64,000 nucleotides of DNA, from positions 1-64,000 of the forward strand of contig CAWKPE010000021.1 of NCBI GenBank assembly GCA_963851385.1, read 5' to 3'. This document shows positions 16,071-24,830 of this stretch, piece by piece. How positions within the stretch are numbered: the stretch's first letter is position 1; each line of letters begins with the position of its first letter. The DNA comes from CAWEFA01 sp963851385 (GTDB lineage Bacteria > Bacteroidota > Bacteroidia > Bacteroidales > DTGW01). The notes beneath the pieces are model-generated. The model did no database searches. It was given only the letters and a program-made list of their open reading frames with translations, and was not told the DNA's origin. The position numbers were made by a program, and so were the translations under genes.

Positions 16071-18107
16071 TTATTCAGATTTCTTCCTATAATTTTCAAT
16101 ACCTTCTTTTAAAAAAGCTAAATATTTTTGAATGTTCAATTCTGTCCCTATTGGTTTAACCAAAGGTTGTCCATTTGAATTGACAATGGCATATAAGGGC
16201 AGCGCATTCGTTTGAAACATTTCTATTTCAATATCCTGGTTCAACTGCCCTAATGTCTTTTTTAATTTACCGTCAATTTTAGATTTTACCCATTCGTTTT
16301 CCGGAAGTTTTGTTCTTTCATCAGCATAAAGCGCGATAATGAAAAAATTATCATTTAGTAATTTTTGAACTTCAGGATTCGACCAAACTTTGGCTTCCAT
16401 AACTTTGCAATTGGCACATGAATATCCTTTAAAATCTATCAATAAAGGTTTATCCTGTTTTTTCGCACAAGCCAATCCTTCTTTGTAATCAAAATATCCC
16501 TGGAGATTATAAGGCAGTTGAAGAAAATCTGAATATTTTGGAGTATTACAAAGATTGTTTGAATTATTAGAATTAACCCCGGCCACATTATTTGATATTT
16601 CAGATCTTGGAGGAATAAATGATGCGAGATTATCAAGATTTCCTTTAAATATCATGTTTCCCAAAAGATATATCGCGAATGAGAAAGCACATAATGCCAA
16701 TAAAAACCTGGGAACTGAAATATGTGTAATTTCGGAATCGTGCTTGAACTTTATTTTGCCTAATAAATAAAGTCCGGCTAATGCTGATGTTGCTATCCAT
16801 ATACTTAATACAATTTCCCTGCTTAATAAGTTCAGATGAAGACTTTGGTCAACTATAATCAGGTATTTAAAACTAAATAACAGGATGATTAATCCAATCA
16901 TAACTTTGAATGCATTCATCCAGGCACCTGAGCGCGGCAATGATTGTAATAAGGAAGGGAACATTGCAAAGAATGAAAAAGGCAAGGCAAAAGCCAATGA
17001 GTAACCAAACATTCCTATAACAGATTGTTTTAAATCAGATGAACCTTCAACCAAAACATATCCTATTAATGGCACCGTACATGAAGTTGAAACTATTACC
17101 AGGGCAAGAGCCATAAAGAAAACCCCGAAATAACCACCTTTATCAGCTTGCTTGTCAACTTTCGTGGCCAATGATCCGGGAAGAACTATTTCGAACAATC
17201 CTAAAAATGAAAGTGTAAAAGTTAAGAAGAGAAGAAAAAAGAACAGGTTAGATAACCAATGCTGAGCGATTAATTGAATAAATTTTCCCAGCAATAAACC
17301 AAGAAGCAAATAAATAATTATTATTGAAATGCCAAAAAGAAGACCTTTCAAAATTGCTTTAGAACGATTTTCACTTCCTTTGAGAAAAAACATAACAGTT
17401 AATGGAATCATTGGGTAAACACAGGGAGTAAATACTCCACCCAATCCGGCTAAAATTGCTTTAATAAAAAGCTTCCATAGAGAATAATTATCCCGACTTT
17501 TATTTGAAACCTTAGACAAATCATTTGATGAATTTTTCACTATCGCACTATCTGTTGTTTTTGTATTCTTGGTTTCAGCAAGAGTTTCAGACTTAAAAGA
17601 AGAAGTTTTTTCAATTTTAACAGAATGTTTCAAATTCTTACGTGGTAATATTTTTATAGAAAAGTCGATATCTTTTGGAGGAAGACATTTTTGATCATTA
17701 CAAACCATAAATTCGACATAACCATTAATAATAATTGCTTCCGGTTTATTAAGTATTACCTTTTGAGCAAAGACGGCTTTGCCATTATGTAAGCTAATTT
17801 CCATGTTATCAAAATTCGGATCTTTCTTTTTTATTGGTGGAGTAAGTTCTATAACAGGTCCAAGAATTTTAAATGATTTGCTTGTATCGTAATGAAAAGA
17901 TGTTGGAATTGGTCCACCTTCAGGAAAAAATGCACCGTACATGTGCCATTTATTCTCAATTGAAGCGGTGAATTTTAATTTAATGGTTTTATAATCCAAA
18001 TATTGATAATCGAATTGCCATTTAACCGGATTTTCAATTTGCGCTTTGGAAGTGTCTATAAAAATAAAGAATAGCAAGTATAAAAATGCATATCGTATCA
18101 TAAGCAA
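16071..18107 (-). CDS. dsbD: Thiol:disulfide interchange protein DsbD
   Basis: Carries reducing power from cytoplasmic thioredoxin across the inner membrane to periplasmic thiol proteins. 678 residues. Signal peptide (1-22); N-terminal DsbD-alpha domain (about 25-150, with a Cys pair VCNDQKC); a Ser/Lys/Thr-rich linker; an eight-helix membrane domain (about 210-480) with the redox cysteines in FTPCVYP and STSCTVPL; and a C-terminal thioredoxin-like domain with the active site CANC (about 560). CANC differs from the CVAC of E. coli but keeps CxxC. Stands alone on the minus strand, convergent with the 15279 gene. Confidence 0.93.
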   Translation of the reverse strand: MLMIRYAFLYLLFFIFIDTSKAQIENPVKWQFDYQYLDYKTIKLKFTASIENKWHMYGAFFPEGGPIPTSFHYDTSKSFKILGPVIELTPPIKKKDPNFDNMEISLHNGKAVFAQKVILNKPEAIIINGYVEFMVCNDQKCLPPKDIDFSIKILPRKNLKHSVKIEKTSSFKSETLAETKNTKTTDSAIVKNSSNDLSKVSNKSRDNYSLWKLFIKAILAGLGGVFTPCVYPMIPLTVMFFLKGSENRSKAILKGLLFGISIIIIYLLLGLLLGKFIQLIAQHWLSNLFFFLLFLTFTLSFLGLFEIVLPGSLATKVDKQADKGGYFGVFFMALALVIVSTSCTVPLIGYVLVEGSSDLKQSVIGMFGYSLAFALPFSFFAMFPSLLQSLPRSGAWMNAFKVMIGLIILLFSFKYLIIVDQSLHLNLLSREIVLSIWIATSALAGLYLLGKIKFKHDSEITHISVPRFLLALCAFSFAIYLLGNMIFKGNLDNLASFIPPRSEISNNVAGVNSNNSNNLCNTPKYSDFLQLPYNLQGYFDYKEGLACAKKQDKPLLIDFKGYSCANCKVMEAKVWSNPEVQKLLNDNFFIIALYADERTKLPENEWVKSKIDGKLKKTLGQLNQDIEIEMFQTNALPLYAIVNSNGQPLVKPIGTELNIQKYLAFLKEGIENYRKKSE

Positions 18108-18248
18108 AATATTAATTTAAACAAAACACCAAGTTATTTAAATTTGTTGAAAAACGAAGAAGCAGACTTATAAAATTGGAAACTAGAGATAAGATAGAAA
18201 GAGAAAAGATAAAGGATAATGACGAATTACGAATTACAAATTACAAAT

Positions 18249-18371
18249 CAATGTCGTTTAATTAAGGAATTATATATTATTGGTCATACTTCGACAGGCT
18301 CAGTATGACCTAATTACAAAGTCACCCTGAGCTTGTCGAAGGGTGTCTTGATGCTTAATTAAACGACATTG
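18249..18371. repeat. REPIN-like palindromic element
   Basis: Outer 18-bp perfect inverted repeats at 18249-18266 and 18354-18371. Inside lie two REP palindromes with the tgagc..gtcga core in opposite orientation, at 18282-18310 and 18321-18345. It is embedded in simple aattacaaattacaaa repeats, present on both sides. Non-coding. Confidence 0.8.
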
Positions 18372-18472
18372 AATTACAAATTACAAAAAACCAGTCACTT
18401 TAAATCATTTGACTTTTTATCTGAAAATTAAAAACTGGAAACTAGAAACTAGAAACTTTTGAACTTAAGAAA

Positions 18473-18536
18473 ACCTTCAAGCGGTTGTGAGTAAAAATTC
18501 AAAGAATAGCATAAGTTCCTAACCGCTAGAAGGTTT
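18473..18536 (-). terminator. Possible terminator of the RNase E/G gene
   Basis: Inverted repeat with arms aaccttc..gcggtt (18473-18487) and aaccgc..gaaggt (18522-18536). It lies just downstream of the RNase gene on the minus strand; on that strand the stem is followed by only four T, so it is weak. Confidence 0.45.
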
Positions 18537-18559
18537 AGGCAAATTTAAAACTCTCATCC

Positions 18560-20110
18560 TCACAATGCTTCAGTGCTTGTAGAATTTACAAATTTGTATT
18601 CAAGAAAATTAAGAACGGAGGAAGCACTGATCTTAATGAAACATTTATATTTTACCATCCAGCGCAATTTTATTGAAGGGAAACCATGCTTCAGGTAAGA
18701 GGCCAGATAAGGATGGACGCGCAAATGCACGTAATGTATTTTTTCTTTTTCAAGAAAATTAACAAGAGCTACTTCAATATCTTTTTCTAATAAAATGCTC
18801 GGGGATATTTCACCGGTTCCTCTGCACGTTGGGCATTTTTCCGTAGTATCAATATTCATTTCAGGGCGAACACGCTGACGCGTAATTTGCATCAATCCAA
18901 ATTTACTTAAAGGCAGGATATTGTGCCTGGCCTTTTGAGCATCCATCAGGTTTTTCATTTTATCATAAACCAACTGCCTGTGCTCGTTTTGCTGCATGTC
19001 AATAAAATCAGTTACTATAATGCCTCCCATATCTCTCAGTCTTAATTGGCGAGCTATTTCTTCTACGGCAGCCATGTTAACATCAAGCGCGGTGGTTTCC
19101 TGATCTTTTGCAGATTTTGAGCGATTCCCGCTATTCACATCTATCACATGCAGTGCTTCTGTGTGTTCAATAATAAGGTAAGCTCCACTGCGAATAGAAA
19201 CGGTTCTTCCAAACAATGATTTAATTTGTTTCTCTATTCCAAAATGTTCAAATATAGGTTCGTGACCATTATAATGCTTAACTATGCTGACTTTTTCAGG
19301 AGCTATGGTTTCAATATAATCTTTAATTTCATCGTAAGTATTTTCATCATTTATATAAATATTATTGAACGAACCATTCAAAGCATCGCGCAGAATTGCT
19401 GATGTGCGGCTCATTTCGCCAATAACGCGGCATGGAGAATTAACTCCTCTGATATTTTCGAAAGCTGCTTCCCACTTTTTCACCAGACTTCTTAATTCAG
19501 TATCAAAAGTGGCAACCTTTTTGTCTTCAGCAACTGTCCGCACTATCAATCCGTAGTTTTTAGGTTTGATACTTTGTAAAAGAGTTTTTAAGCGACCACG
19601 TTCTTCGATCGATTCAATTTTCTGAGAAACAGAAACCTTATTGCTAAAAGGAATTAGAACCAAATTGCGGCCTGCTATTGAAATCTCAGAACTAAGTCTT
19701 GCACCTTTTGTAGATATTGGTTCTTTTACAATTTGTACAAGTATTAATTGTCCTTTTGCCAAAACATCAGATATTTTTCCATTTTTATTAATATCTGGTT
19801 CGTTTTTGTATCGCTGGAGATTAGGAATTTTGCTCTTTTTAGCCAGGCAAATTTTAAGAAATTTTGTAAGAGAAAGAAATTGAGGACCTAAATCAAGATA
19901 ATGCAAAAAAGCATCTTTGCCAGTACCAATATCAACAAAAGCAGCATTTAATCCAGGCATAAGTTTTTTGACTCTTCCCAGGTAAATGTCGCCTACTGAA
20001 ATCTGAATGTTACTTTTTTCTTTATGGAGTTCTACTAATTGCTTATTTTCTAATAAAGCAATTGATATATCTTTCAGGGTAACATTAATAATTAGTTCAT
20101 TGTTTACAAT
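18560..20110 (-). CDS. rng: Ribonuclease E/G family endoribonuclease, probably with a non-canonical start
   Basis: Single-strand-specific endoribonuclease acting in rRNA maturation and mRNA decay. The first in-frame ATG is at 19960 (466 codons), but it cuts the S1 domain. The frame is open to 20143, and the sequence before the ATG is clearly family-like (ELIINVTLKDISIALLE, then VELHKEKSNIQ and VGDIYLGRVKKL). There is no ATG, GTG or TTG in that stretch, so I place the start at an ATT (20110) with an uncertain exact codon. Catalytic residues are present: DVNSGNR and VTDFIDMQ (the Mg-binding aspartates) and the zinc link CPTCRG. The long C-terminal scaffold of E. coli RNase E is absent. Confidence 0.88.
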   Translation of the reverse strand: MVNNELIINVTLKDISIALLENKQLVELHKEKSNIQISVGDIYLGRVKKLMPGLNAAFVDIGTGKDAFLHYLDLGPQFLSLTKFLKICLAKKSKIPNLQRYKNEPDINKNGKISDVLAKGQLILVQIVKEPISTKGARLSSEISIAGRNLVLIPFSNKVSVSQKIESIEERGRLKTLLQSIKPKNYGLIVRTVAEDKKVATFDTELRSLVKKWEAAFENIRGVNSPCRVIGEMSRTSAILRDALNGSFNNIYINDENTYDEIKDYIETIAPEKVSIVKHYNGHEPIFEHFGIEKQIKSLFGRTVSIRSGAYLIIEHTEALHVIDVNSGNRSKSAKDQETTALDVNMAAVEEIARQLRLRDMGGIIVTDFIDMQQNEHRQLVYDKMKNLMDAQKARHNILPLSKFGLMQITRQRVRPEMNIDTTEKCPTCRGTGEISPSILLEKDIEVALVNFLEKEKIHYVHLRVHPYLASYLKHGFPSIKLRWMVKYKCFIKISASSVLNFLEYKFVNSTSTEAL

Positions 20111-20154
20111 TATTCCATATAAATGAGGACAAGGATTTAACCATTATAAACACA

Positions 20155-20190
20155 ATAAACCTAAAGTGCCCGGGGGAACTTTAGGTTTAT
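20155..20190 (-). promoter_or_regulatory. Strong hairpin in the leader of the RNase E/G gene
   Basis: Perfect 13-bp inverted repeat (20155-20167 with 20178-20190) around a G/C-rich 10-nt loop. It lies between the small gene at 20215 and the RNase start. It has no T-run on the minus strand, so it does not look like a classical terminator. It may be a leader structure or processing site. Confidence 0.5.
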
Positions 20191-20214
20191 GGAATCATAA
20201 TTCTTAAAAGAATG

Positions 20215-20307
20215 TTATTTTTTCTTTTTGTGCCGGTTCTTCCTTAAACGTTTTTTCCGTTTGTGTGTAGACATTTTATGTCTTTTTCTTTTTTTACCAC
20301 AAGGCAT
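20215..20307 (-). CDS. 30-residue basic protein, AURKAIP1/COX24 (mS38-like) family
   Basis: Starts at 20307 with MPCGKKRKRHKMSTHKRKK and ends HKKKK at a TAA. 18 of 30 residues are Lys or Arg. This very short protein is conserved across Bacteroidota and is annotated as AURKAIP1/COX24-domain, the family of mitochondrial small-subunit protein mS38. I infer a ribosome-associated role. It lies between HU and RNase E/G on the same strand. Confidence 0.9.
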   Translation of the reverse strand: MPCGKKRKRHKMSTHKRKKRLRKNRHKKKK

Positions 20308-20339
20308 ATTCTTTCAACAAATAAGTTTGATTACTTTTA

Positions 20340-20624
20340 CTACTTCACATTAGCCTTAACTTTGTTTACAAAAGATTTGGCAGGTTTAAATGAGGGAATG
20401 TGATGCTCAGGAATAATAATAGTTGTATTTTTCGAAATATTCCTTGCAGTCTTTTTAGCGCGTTTTTTAACGATGAAACTGCCAAAACCTCTAAGGTAAA
20501 TGTTTTTATCTTTTACCATAGAGTCTTTAATTGTTTCCATAAAAGCTTCAACGGTCTTTTGAACAGTTATTTTTTCAATGCCTGTGCTTTTTGAAATCTC
20601 GTTTACGATATCTGCTTTTGTCAT
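20340..20624 (-). CDS. hup: HU/IHF family DNA-binding protein
   Basis: 94 residues. Histone-like dimeric protein that bends and compacts DNA. Seen: the N-terminal helices (MTKADIVNEIS.. TGIEK), the central GFGSFIVKKRAKKTARN block that precedes the DNA-gripping arms, and the arm tip where PEHHIPSFKP holds the intercalating Pro. Promoter box at 20679-20686. Adjacent and divergent to mutY, as in related genomes. Confidence 0.94.
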   Translation of the reverse strand: MTKADIVNEISKSTGIEKITVQKTVEAFMETIKDSMVKDKNIYLRGFGSFIVKKRAKKTARNISKNTTIIIPEHHIPSFKPAKSFVNKVKANVK

Positions 20625-20678
20625 GTTTTAAAACCTTTAATTATCAATATATTACTTATAAAATTAATTTCAAGAGTG

Positions 20679-20686
20679 CAAATATA
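20679..20686 (-). promoter_or_regulatory. -7 promoter box for the HU gene
   Basis: On the minus strand this reads tatatttg followed by cac, a close match to TAnnTTTG. It lies about 55 bp before the HU start. Confidence 0.5.
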
Positions 20687-20721
20687 AACGTTTTATAATA
20701 AACTACGAAATTCGAAGTAAT

Positions 20722-20729
20722 TATTTTTG
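20722..20729 (+). promoter_or_regulatory. -7 promoter box for mutY
   Basis: tatttttg matches TAnnTTTG, about 26 bp before the mutY ATG. It is divergent from the HU promoter. Confidence 0.45.
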
Positions 20730-20754
20730 TTGAATTTAACGAATAATTTAAAAT

Positions 20755-21828
20755 ATGTCCAGATTCTTATCTTTTAACAATGCAATAACTTTTTGGTTTA
20801 ATGATAATAAGAGAAATTTGCCCTGGCGTCATACAAAAGATCCATACAAAATATGGATTTCAGAAATAATGCTTCAACAAACTCGTGTAAATCAGGGATT
20901 AGGATATTACAATCGCTTTATTAAAAAGTTCAGAAATATTAGGTCTCTTTCTCTTGCAAATATTGATGAAGTATTAAAATTATGGCAAGGTTTGGGCTAT
21001 TATTCAAGAGCCAGAAATATTCACGAAACAGCCAGGAAAATAGTGAACGAAATGGGTGGCATATTTCCAAATGAATACAATAAAATAATCAAACTTAAAG
21101 GAATAGGAAAATATACCGCTGCTGCAATTGCATCAATATGTTTTGGAGAGTCAGTGCCTGTAGTTGATGGCAATGTTTACAGAGTTATCGCACGCTACAA
21201 AGGAATTTTTACTCCAATAAATTCTGGCAGTGCTTATAATGAATTTTTCAATTTAGCAAAAAAAATGATGGATAAAAGTGATCCTGGAAACTTTAATCAA
21301 TCCATAATGGAATTAGGCGCCACTATTTGTACTTCTAAAAAAGCAGATTGTAAAAATTGTCCTGTTTCAGTAAATTGTTACGCACGCATAAATAACAAAA
21401 TTGATTTATTACCAATAAGTACCAAGACAGTTAAAGTCAGAAAAAGATATTTTAATTACCTTGTTATTACTTGCAATAATGGCGTACTCATTAAAAAACG
21501 CAATCAAAACGACATATGGAAATCACTTTACGATTTTCCACTAATAGAATCTGAAAGGAATATTAATATTAAAAAATTATTTGATGTAGAAGAAGTAAGT
21601 AATTATTGGAAATTAAGAAAAGAACATTTGATAAATATTTCCAAAATTTATAAACATAAACTTACACATCAGATTATTTATGCCAGGTTCTTTAAATTTA
21701 ATTTGTCTGATAATAAAATGCCTGTTGCAGCAGAGTTCAATATAGCCAGAATGGCACAATTAAATACATTTTCAGTGCCACGCTTGATTGAAAAATATCT
21801 TATAGCTGAATTTGGCATTATTAAATAA
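20755..21828 (+). CDS. mutY: A/G-specific adenine glycosylase
   Basis: Removes adenine mispaired with 8-oxoguanine in base-excision repair. 357 residues. Seen: the N-terminal LPWR segment, the catalytic Glu in SEIMLQQTRV (about 41), the helix-hairpin-helix LKGIGKYTAAAIA (about 118) with the catalytic Asp in PVVDGNVYRV (about 140), and the [4Fe-4S] cysteines with C-x6-C-x2-C-x5-C spacing (about 195-211). The C-terminal Nudix-like domain that recognises 8-oxoG is present (about 230-350). Confidence 0.96.
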   Translation: MSRFLSFNNAITFWFNDNKRNLPWRHTKDPYKIWISEIMLQQTRVNQGLGYYNRFIKKFRNIRSLSLANIDEVLKLWQGLGYYSRARNIHETARKIVNEMGGIFPNEYNKIIKLKGIGKYTAAAIASICFGESVPVVDGNVYRVIARYKGIFTPINSGSAYNEFFNLAKKMMDKSDPGNFNQSIMELGATICTSKKADCKNCPVSVNCYARINNKIDLLPISTKTVKVRKRYFNYLVITCNNGVLIKKRNQNDIWKSLYDFPLIESERNINIKKLFDVEEVSNYWKLRKEHLINISKIYKHKLTHQIIYARFFKFNLSDNKMPVAAEFNIARMAQLNTFSVPRLIEKYLIAEFGIIK

Positions 21829-21889
21829 TTGAATTATCTTTCGAGTTCAATTTTGTAAAAAATCAAAAACCTTTAACACAAGAAACATT

Positions 21890-22333
21890 ATGTCAATCAA
21901 CAAAGTTATTTTAATTGGCAATGTCGGCAAGGATCCGGAAGTCAGGTATCTGGAAAGTGGTGTCCCAGTTTGCACATTGCCGTTGGCTACAAGTGAGACT
22001 TATACCAATAAGAGTGGTGAAAAAGTTACTAATACCGAATGGCACAATATCGTTTTATGGCGTGGTCTTGCTGAAATTGCTCAAAAATATGTAAAGAAAG
22101 GAACACAAATTTATGTTGAAGGAAAAATACGTTCACGTTCCTGGGATGATAAAGATGGTAATAAGCGTTATACTACAGAAATAATTGCAGACAGTATGCA
22201 ATTGCTAGGTCGCAGGCCAGATGATGGTCATGCACCTGCTCCTGCTCCTGCACCTGCTCAAGATAGTAAAGCAACTCCAGAGTCAGATTCTTTTGCTGTA
22301 AGCAATGAGCCTGCAGACGATTTGCCATTTTAA
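21890..22333 (+). CDS. ssb: Single-stranded DNA-binding protein
   Basis: 147 residues. OB fold (about 1-110) starting MSINKVILIGNVGKDPEVR, with VEGKIRSRSWDD in the middle. A Pro/Ala-rich linker (about 116-128) leads to the acidic tip DDLPF that recruits partner repair and replication proteins. 61 bp after mutY; likely co-transcribed with it and gldE. Confidence 0.96.
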   Translation: MSINKVILIGNVGKDPEVRYLESGVPVCTLPLATSETYTNKSGEKVTNTEWHNIVLWRGLAEIAQKYVKKGTQIYVEGKIRSRSWDDKDGNKRYTTEIIADSMQLLGRRPDDGHAPAPAPAPAQDSKATPESDSFAVSNEPADDLPF

Positions 22334-22365
22334 TCAGAGTTTGTCATTAAATTCAGTTTTTTTTG

Positions 22366-22453
22366 AATAATGAACAAGGAACACCGATTTTTTATTTTTG
22401 AAGTGTTTATAAATCAGCTTTCTGAATTCTTTAATCCTTGTTCGATATTCATT
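22366..22453. repeat. Intergenic imperfect inverted repeat
   Basis: aatgaacaagg (about 22368) faces ccttgttcgatattcatta (22436-22454) across an AT-rich loop. Words of this kind recur between genes in Bacteroidota. A related gatattcatta word occurs near 15950. Confidence 0.5.
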
Positions 22454-22525
22454 ACCTTTGACTATATAGACAGACACCAATTACTATTTTTAGAAAACGA
22501 TACAACGTAGTATTTTTTATATTTA

Positions 22526-23818
22526 ATGGGAGAAGAGCTTAACATTGTTTTACATCCGCTGAGATTTGAGGTAATGAGTGAGCTTGTGCTCCTCATTATT
22601 CTTTTACTAGGTTCGGCTTTAATGTCGGCCAGCGAGGTTGCTTTTTTTTCGTTGAAACCAGCCGACATTAAAGATTTGGAAAATCAAAAAGGCAGAAAAA
22701 GTCATCTTGTATTAAAATTACTTGAGAATCCCGAAAGATTATTGGCAAATATTCTGATTACAAATAATTTTGTTAATATTTCCATAATCATTCTTTCTAC
22801 ATACATAGTTCATGAGTTAATAAATTTTCCAAATAATCCGGTATTGGGTTTTATTTTTCAGGTATTGGTAATAACCAGCATGATATTAATGATTGGCGAA
22901 ATTATTCCAAAAGTTTTCGCTACTAATCATTATTTAAGAGTTACACATTTTATGGCTTTTCCACTCTTTTTTCTTTCTAAGCTTCTATATCCATTAACTT
23001 TAATTTTAATCAGTTCAACTTCATTTGTACAAAAAAAATTGGCTTCCAAGAGGCCAAATCTATCAGTTGATGACCTATCTAATGCCTTGGAAATTACATC
23101 TGCTTCTTTAAGCGACGAAAGAAATATTCTTCAAGGTATTGTTAAATTTGGAAACACTGATGTAAGTGAAATTATGCAACCACGAATGGATATAGTGGCT
23201 GTTGAATATAACACTACAATAAAAAAGCTTTTATCCATCATAGTAGAAACAGCTTATTCAAGAATTCCAGTTTATAAAGAATCTCTTGATAACATAAAAG
23301 GAATATTATATACCAAAGATTTGCTTCCCTATTTGCACGAAACCAAATCCTTTAAATGGCAATCATTAATTAAACAAGCATTTTTTGTTCCTGAAACAAA
23401 AAAAATAGATGATTTACTGGCAGAATTTCAAAAAAATAAAATTCATCTTGCCATTGTAATAGATGAATATGGTGGCACAAGCGGATTAATTACAATGGAA
23501 GATATATTGGAAGAAGTAATAGGCGAAATTTCTGATGAATCGGATGTTGATGAAGAATTGCTGTATAAAAAAATTTCGAATAATATTTATCTCTTTGAAG
23601 CTAAAATTCTACTCAATGATTTCTTTAAAATAACCGGAATTGATGATACGGTTTTTGATGATATTAAAGGTGAATACGAAACTCTTGCAGGCCTGCTTCT
23701 GGAATTGAAAGGTGAAATTCCGCAAAAAAATGATAAAATTGAATATAGACATTTTACTTTTATAATTGAAGCTGCTGATAAGCGCCGGATTAAACAAGTT
23801 AAAGTGATTATTAATTAA
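22526..23818 (+). CDS. gldE: Gliding motility-associated protein GldE (CNNM/CBS/CorC family)
   Basis: 430 residues. N-terminal CNNM (DUF21) domain with about four membrane helices (about 20-170, signature LLLGSALMSASEVAFFSL), two CBS domains (about 200-330, with DEYGGTSGLITMEDILEE) and a C-terminal CorC/HlyC domain (about 345-430). The order mutY-ssb-gldE-gldD is diagnostic and separates it from general hemolysin-C homologues. In flavobacteria GldE partially supports GldD function in gliding and type IX secretion; its biochemical role is not known. Confidence 0.9.
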   Translation: MGEELNIVLHPLRFEVMSELVLLIILLLGSALMSASEVAFFSLKPADIKDLENQKGRKSHLVLKLLENPERLLANILITNNFVNISIIILSTYIVHELINFPNNPVLGFIFQVLVITSMILMIGEIIPKVFATNHYLRVTHFMAFPLFFLSKLLYPLTLILISSTSFVQKKLASKRPNLSVDDLSNALEITSASLSDERNILQGIVKFGNTDVSEIMQPRMDIVAVEYNTTIKKLLSIIVETAYSRIPVYKESLDNIKGILYTKDLLPYLHETKSFKWQSLIKQAFFVPETKKIDDLLAEFQKNKIHLAIVIDEYGGTSGLITMEDILEEVIGEISDESDVDEELLYKKISNNIYLFEAKILLNDFFKITGIDDTVFDDIKGEYETLAGLLLELKGEIPQKNDKIEYRHFTFIIEAADKRRIKQVKVIIN

Positions 23819-23826
23819 AAGCACGG

Positions 23827-23889
23827 GTTCAAAGTTCAAAGCTCAAAGTTCAAAGCTCAAAGTTCAAAGCTCAAAGCTCAAAGCTCAAA
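23827..23889. repeat. Tandem 7-bp repeat
   Basis: About nine copies of caaagyt (gttcaaa and gctcaaa words alternate). No spacer and no open frame. Relatives near 690 and 24780. The rest of the 308-bp gap to gldD shows only a candidate promoter. Confidence 0.85.
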
Positions 23890-23984
23890 ATATAAAATCC
23901 TCTCTTTTACAGGCATAATTTTATAATTATTCAATCTACGTTTGACCAATAATTAATGGATTCAGTGGTGTCAATTATTTTTTC

Positions 23985-23992
23985 TATCTTTG
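23985..23992 (+). promoter_or_regulatory. Candidate -7 box for gldD
   Basis: tatctttg matches TAnnTTTG. It would give a leader of about 125 nt before gldD. No clear -33 box. Confidence 0.35.
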
Positions 23993-24126
23993 AATTGTAC
24001 GAAAATATAATTGATATTTTGATAGGTTTATTATTTGACAGATAATTAGCCATATTACAAATTGCGGTTATGATTTCTGCAATCTTTTTTATCAAAAATT
24101 ATATTTTCTGTCTTAAATAAATTTTA

Positions 24127-24708
24127 ATGAAAATAAATTCATTCAAAACTCTAAATATTCTTATAATATTTTTTATAATTTATTCATGTAGTCAAACTTA
24201 TACACCTAGGCCAAAAGGTTATATTAGAATTGATTTCCCGGACAAAAAATATGTTCACTTTAAGGGCAAATTACCTTATAGTTTTGATTATCCTTCATAC
24301 GGAATAATTAAACCGGATACAGACAAAAATGCTGAGCCATTTTGGATCAATATTGAATTTCCTAAATATAAAGGGAAAATTCACATTAGTTATAAGAAAG
24401 TCAGAGGTGACCTTGCCGGGTTCATAGAAGATACCAGAAAAATGGCGTACAGACACACCATTAAGGCCGATGCTATTGACGAATTATTAATAAAAAATGA
24501 TACAGATAAAGTATTTGGTATTATTTATAACATTAAAGGAAATGCCGCTTCTTCAATGCAATTTTTCGCTACAGATAGCATAAAAAATTTTATAAGAGGT
24601 GCACTTTATTTTAGTGCACAACCGAATAAGGATTCTTTAGCTCCTGCAATTGATTTTTTCAGTAAAGATGTTGAATATTTTATTAAAACCCTGAAGTGGA
24701 AAAAATGA
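24127..24708 (+). CDS. gldD: Gliding motility lipoprotein GldD
   Basis: 193 residues. Lipoprotein signal with lipobox IYSC (Cys about 21). The mature start YTPRPKGYIRIDFPDKKY is characteristic of GldD, and the position after gldE supports it. GldD is required for gliding and type IX secretion in flavobacteria. Its exact action is unknown. Type IX cargo elsewhere in this window (12031 and 38866 genes) fits. Confidence 0.92.
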   Translation: MKINSFKTLNILIIFFIIYSCSQTYTPRPKGYIRIDFPDKKYVHFKGKLPYSFDYPSYGIIKPDTDKNAEPFWINIEFPKYKGKIHISYKKVRGDLAGFIEDTRKMAYRHTIKADAIDELLIKNDTDKVFGIIYNIKGNAASSMQFFATDSIKNFIRGALYFSAQPNKDSLAPAIDFFSKDVEYFIKTLKWKK

Positions 24709-24830
24709 TTGAGCAGGAACCTGAAATCGAAAACTGGAGAACGAAAGGGAAAAAGGCAAAGGGATAAAAAAATGTGAGCTTTAAACTTTAAACTTTGAAC
24801 TAAAAATTGGAAATCAGAAACTGAATTCAA

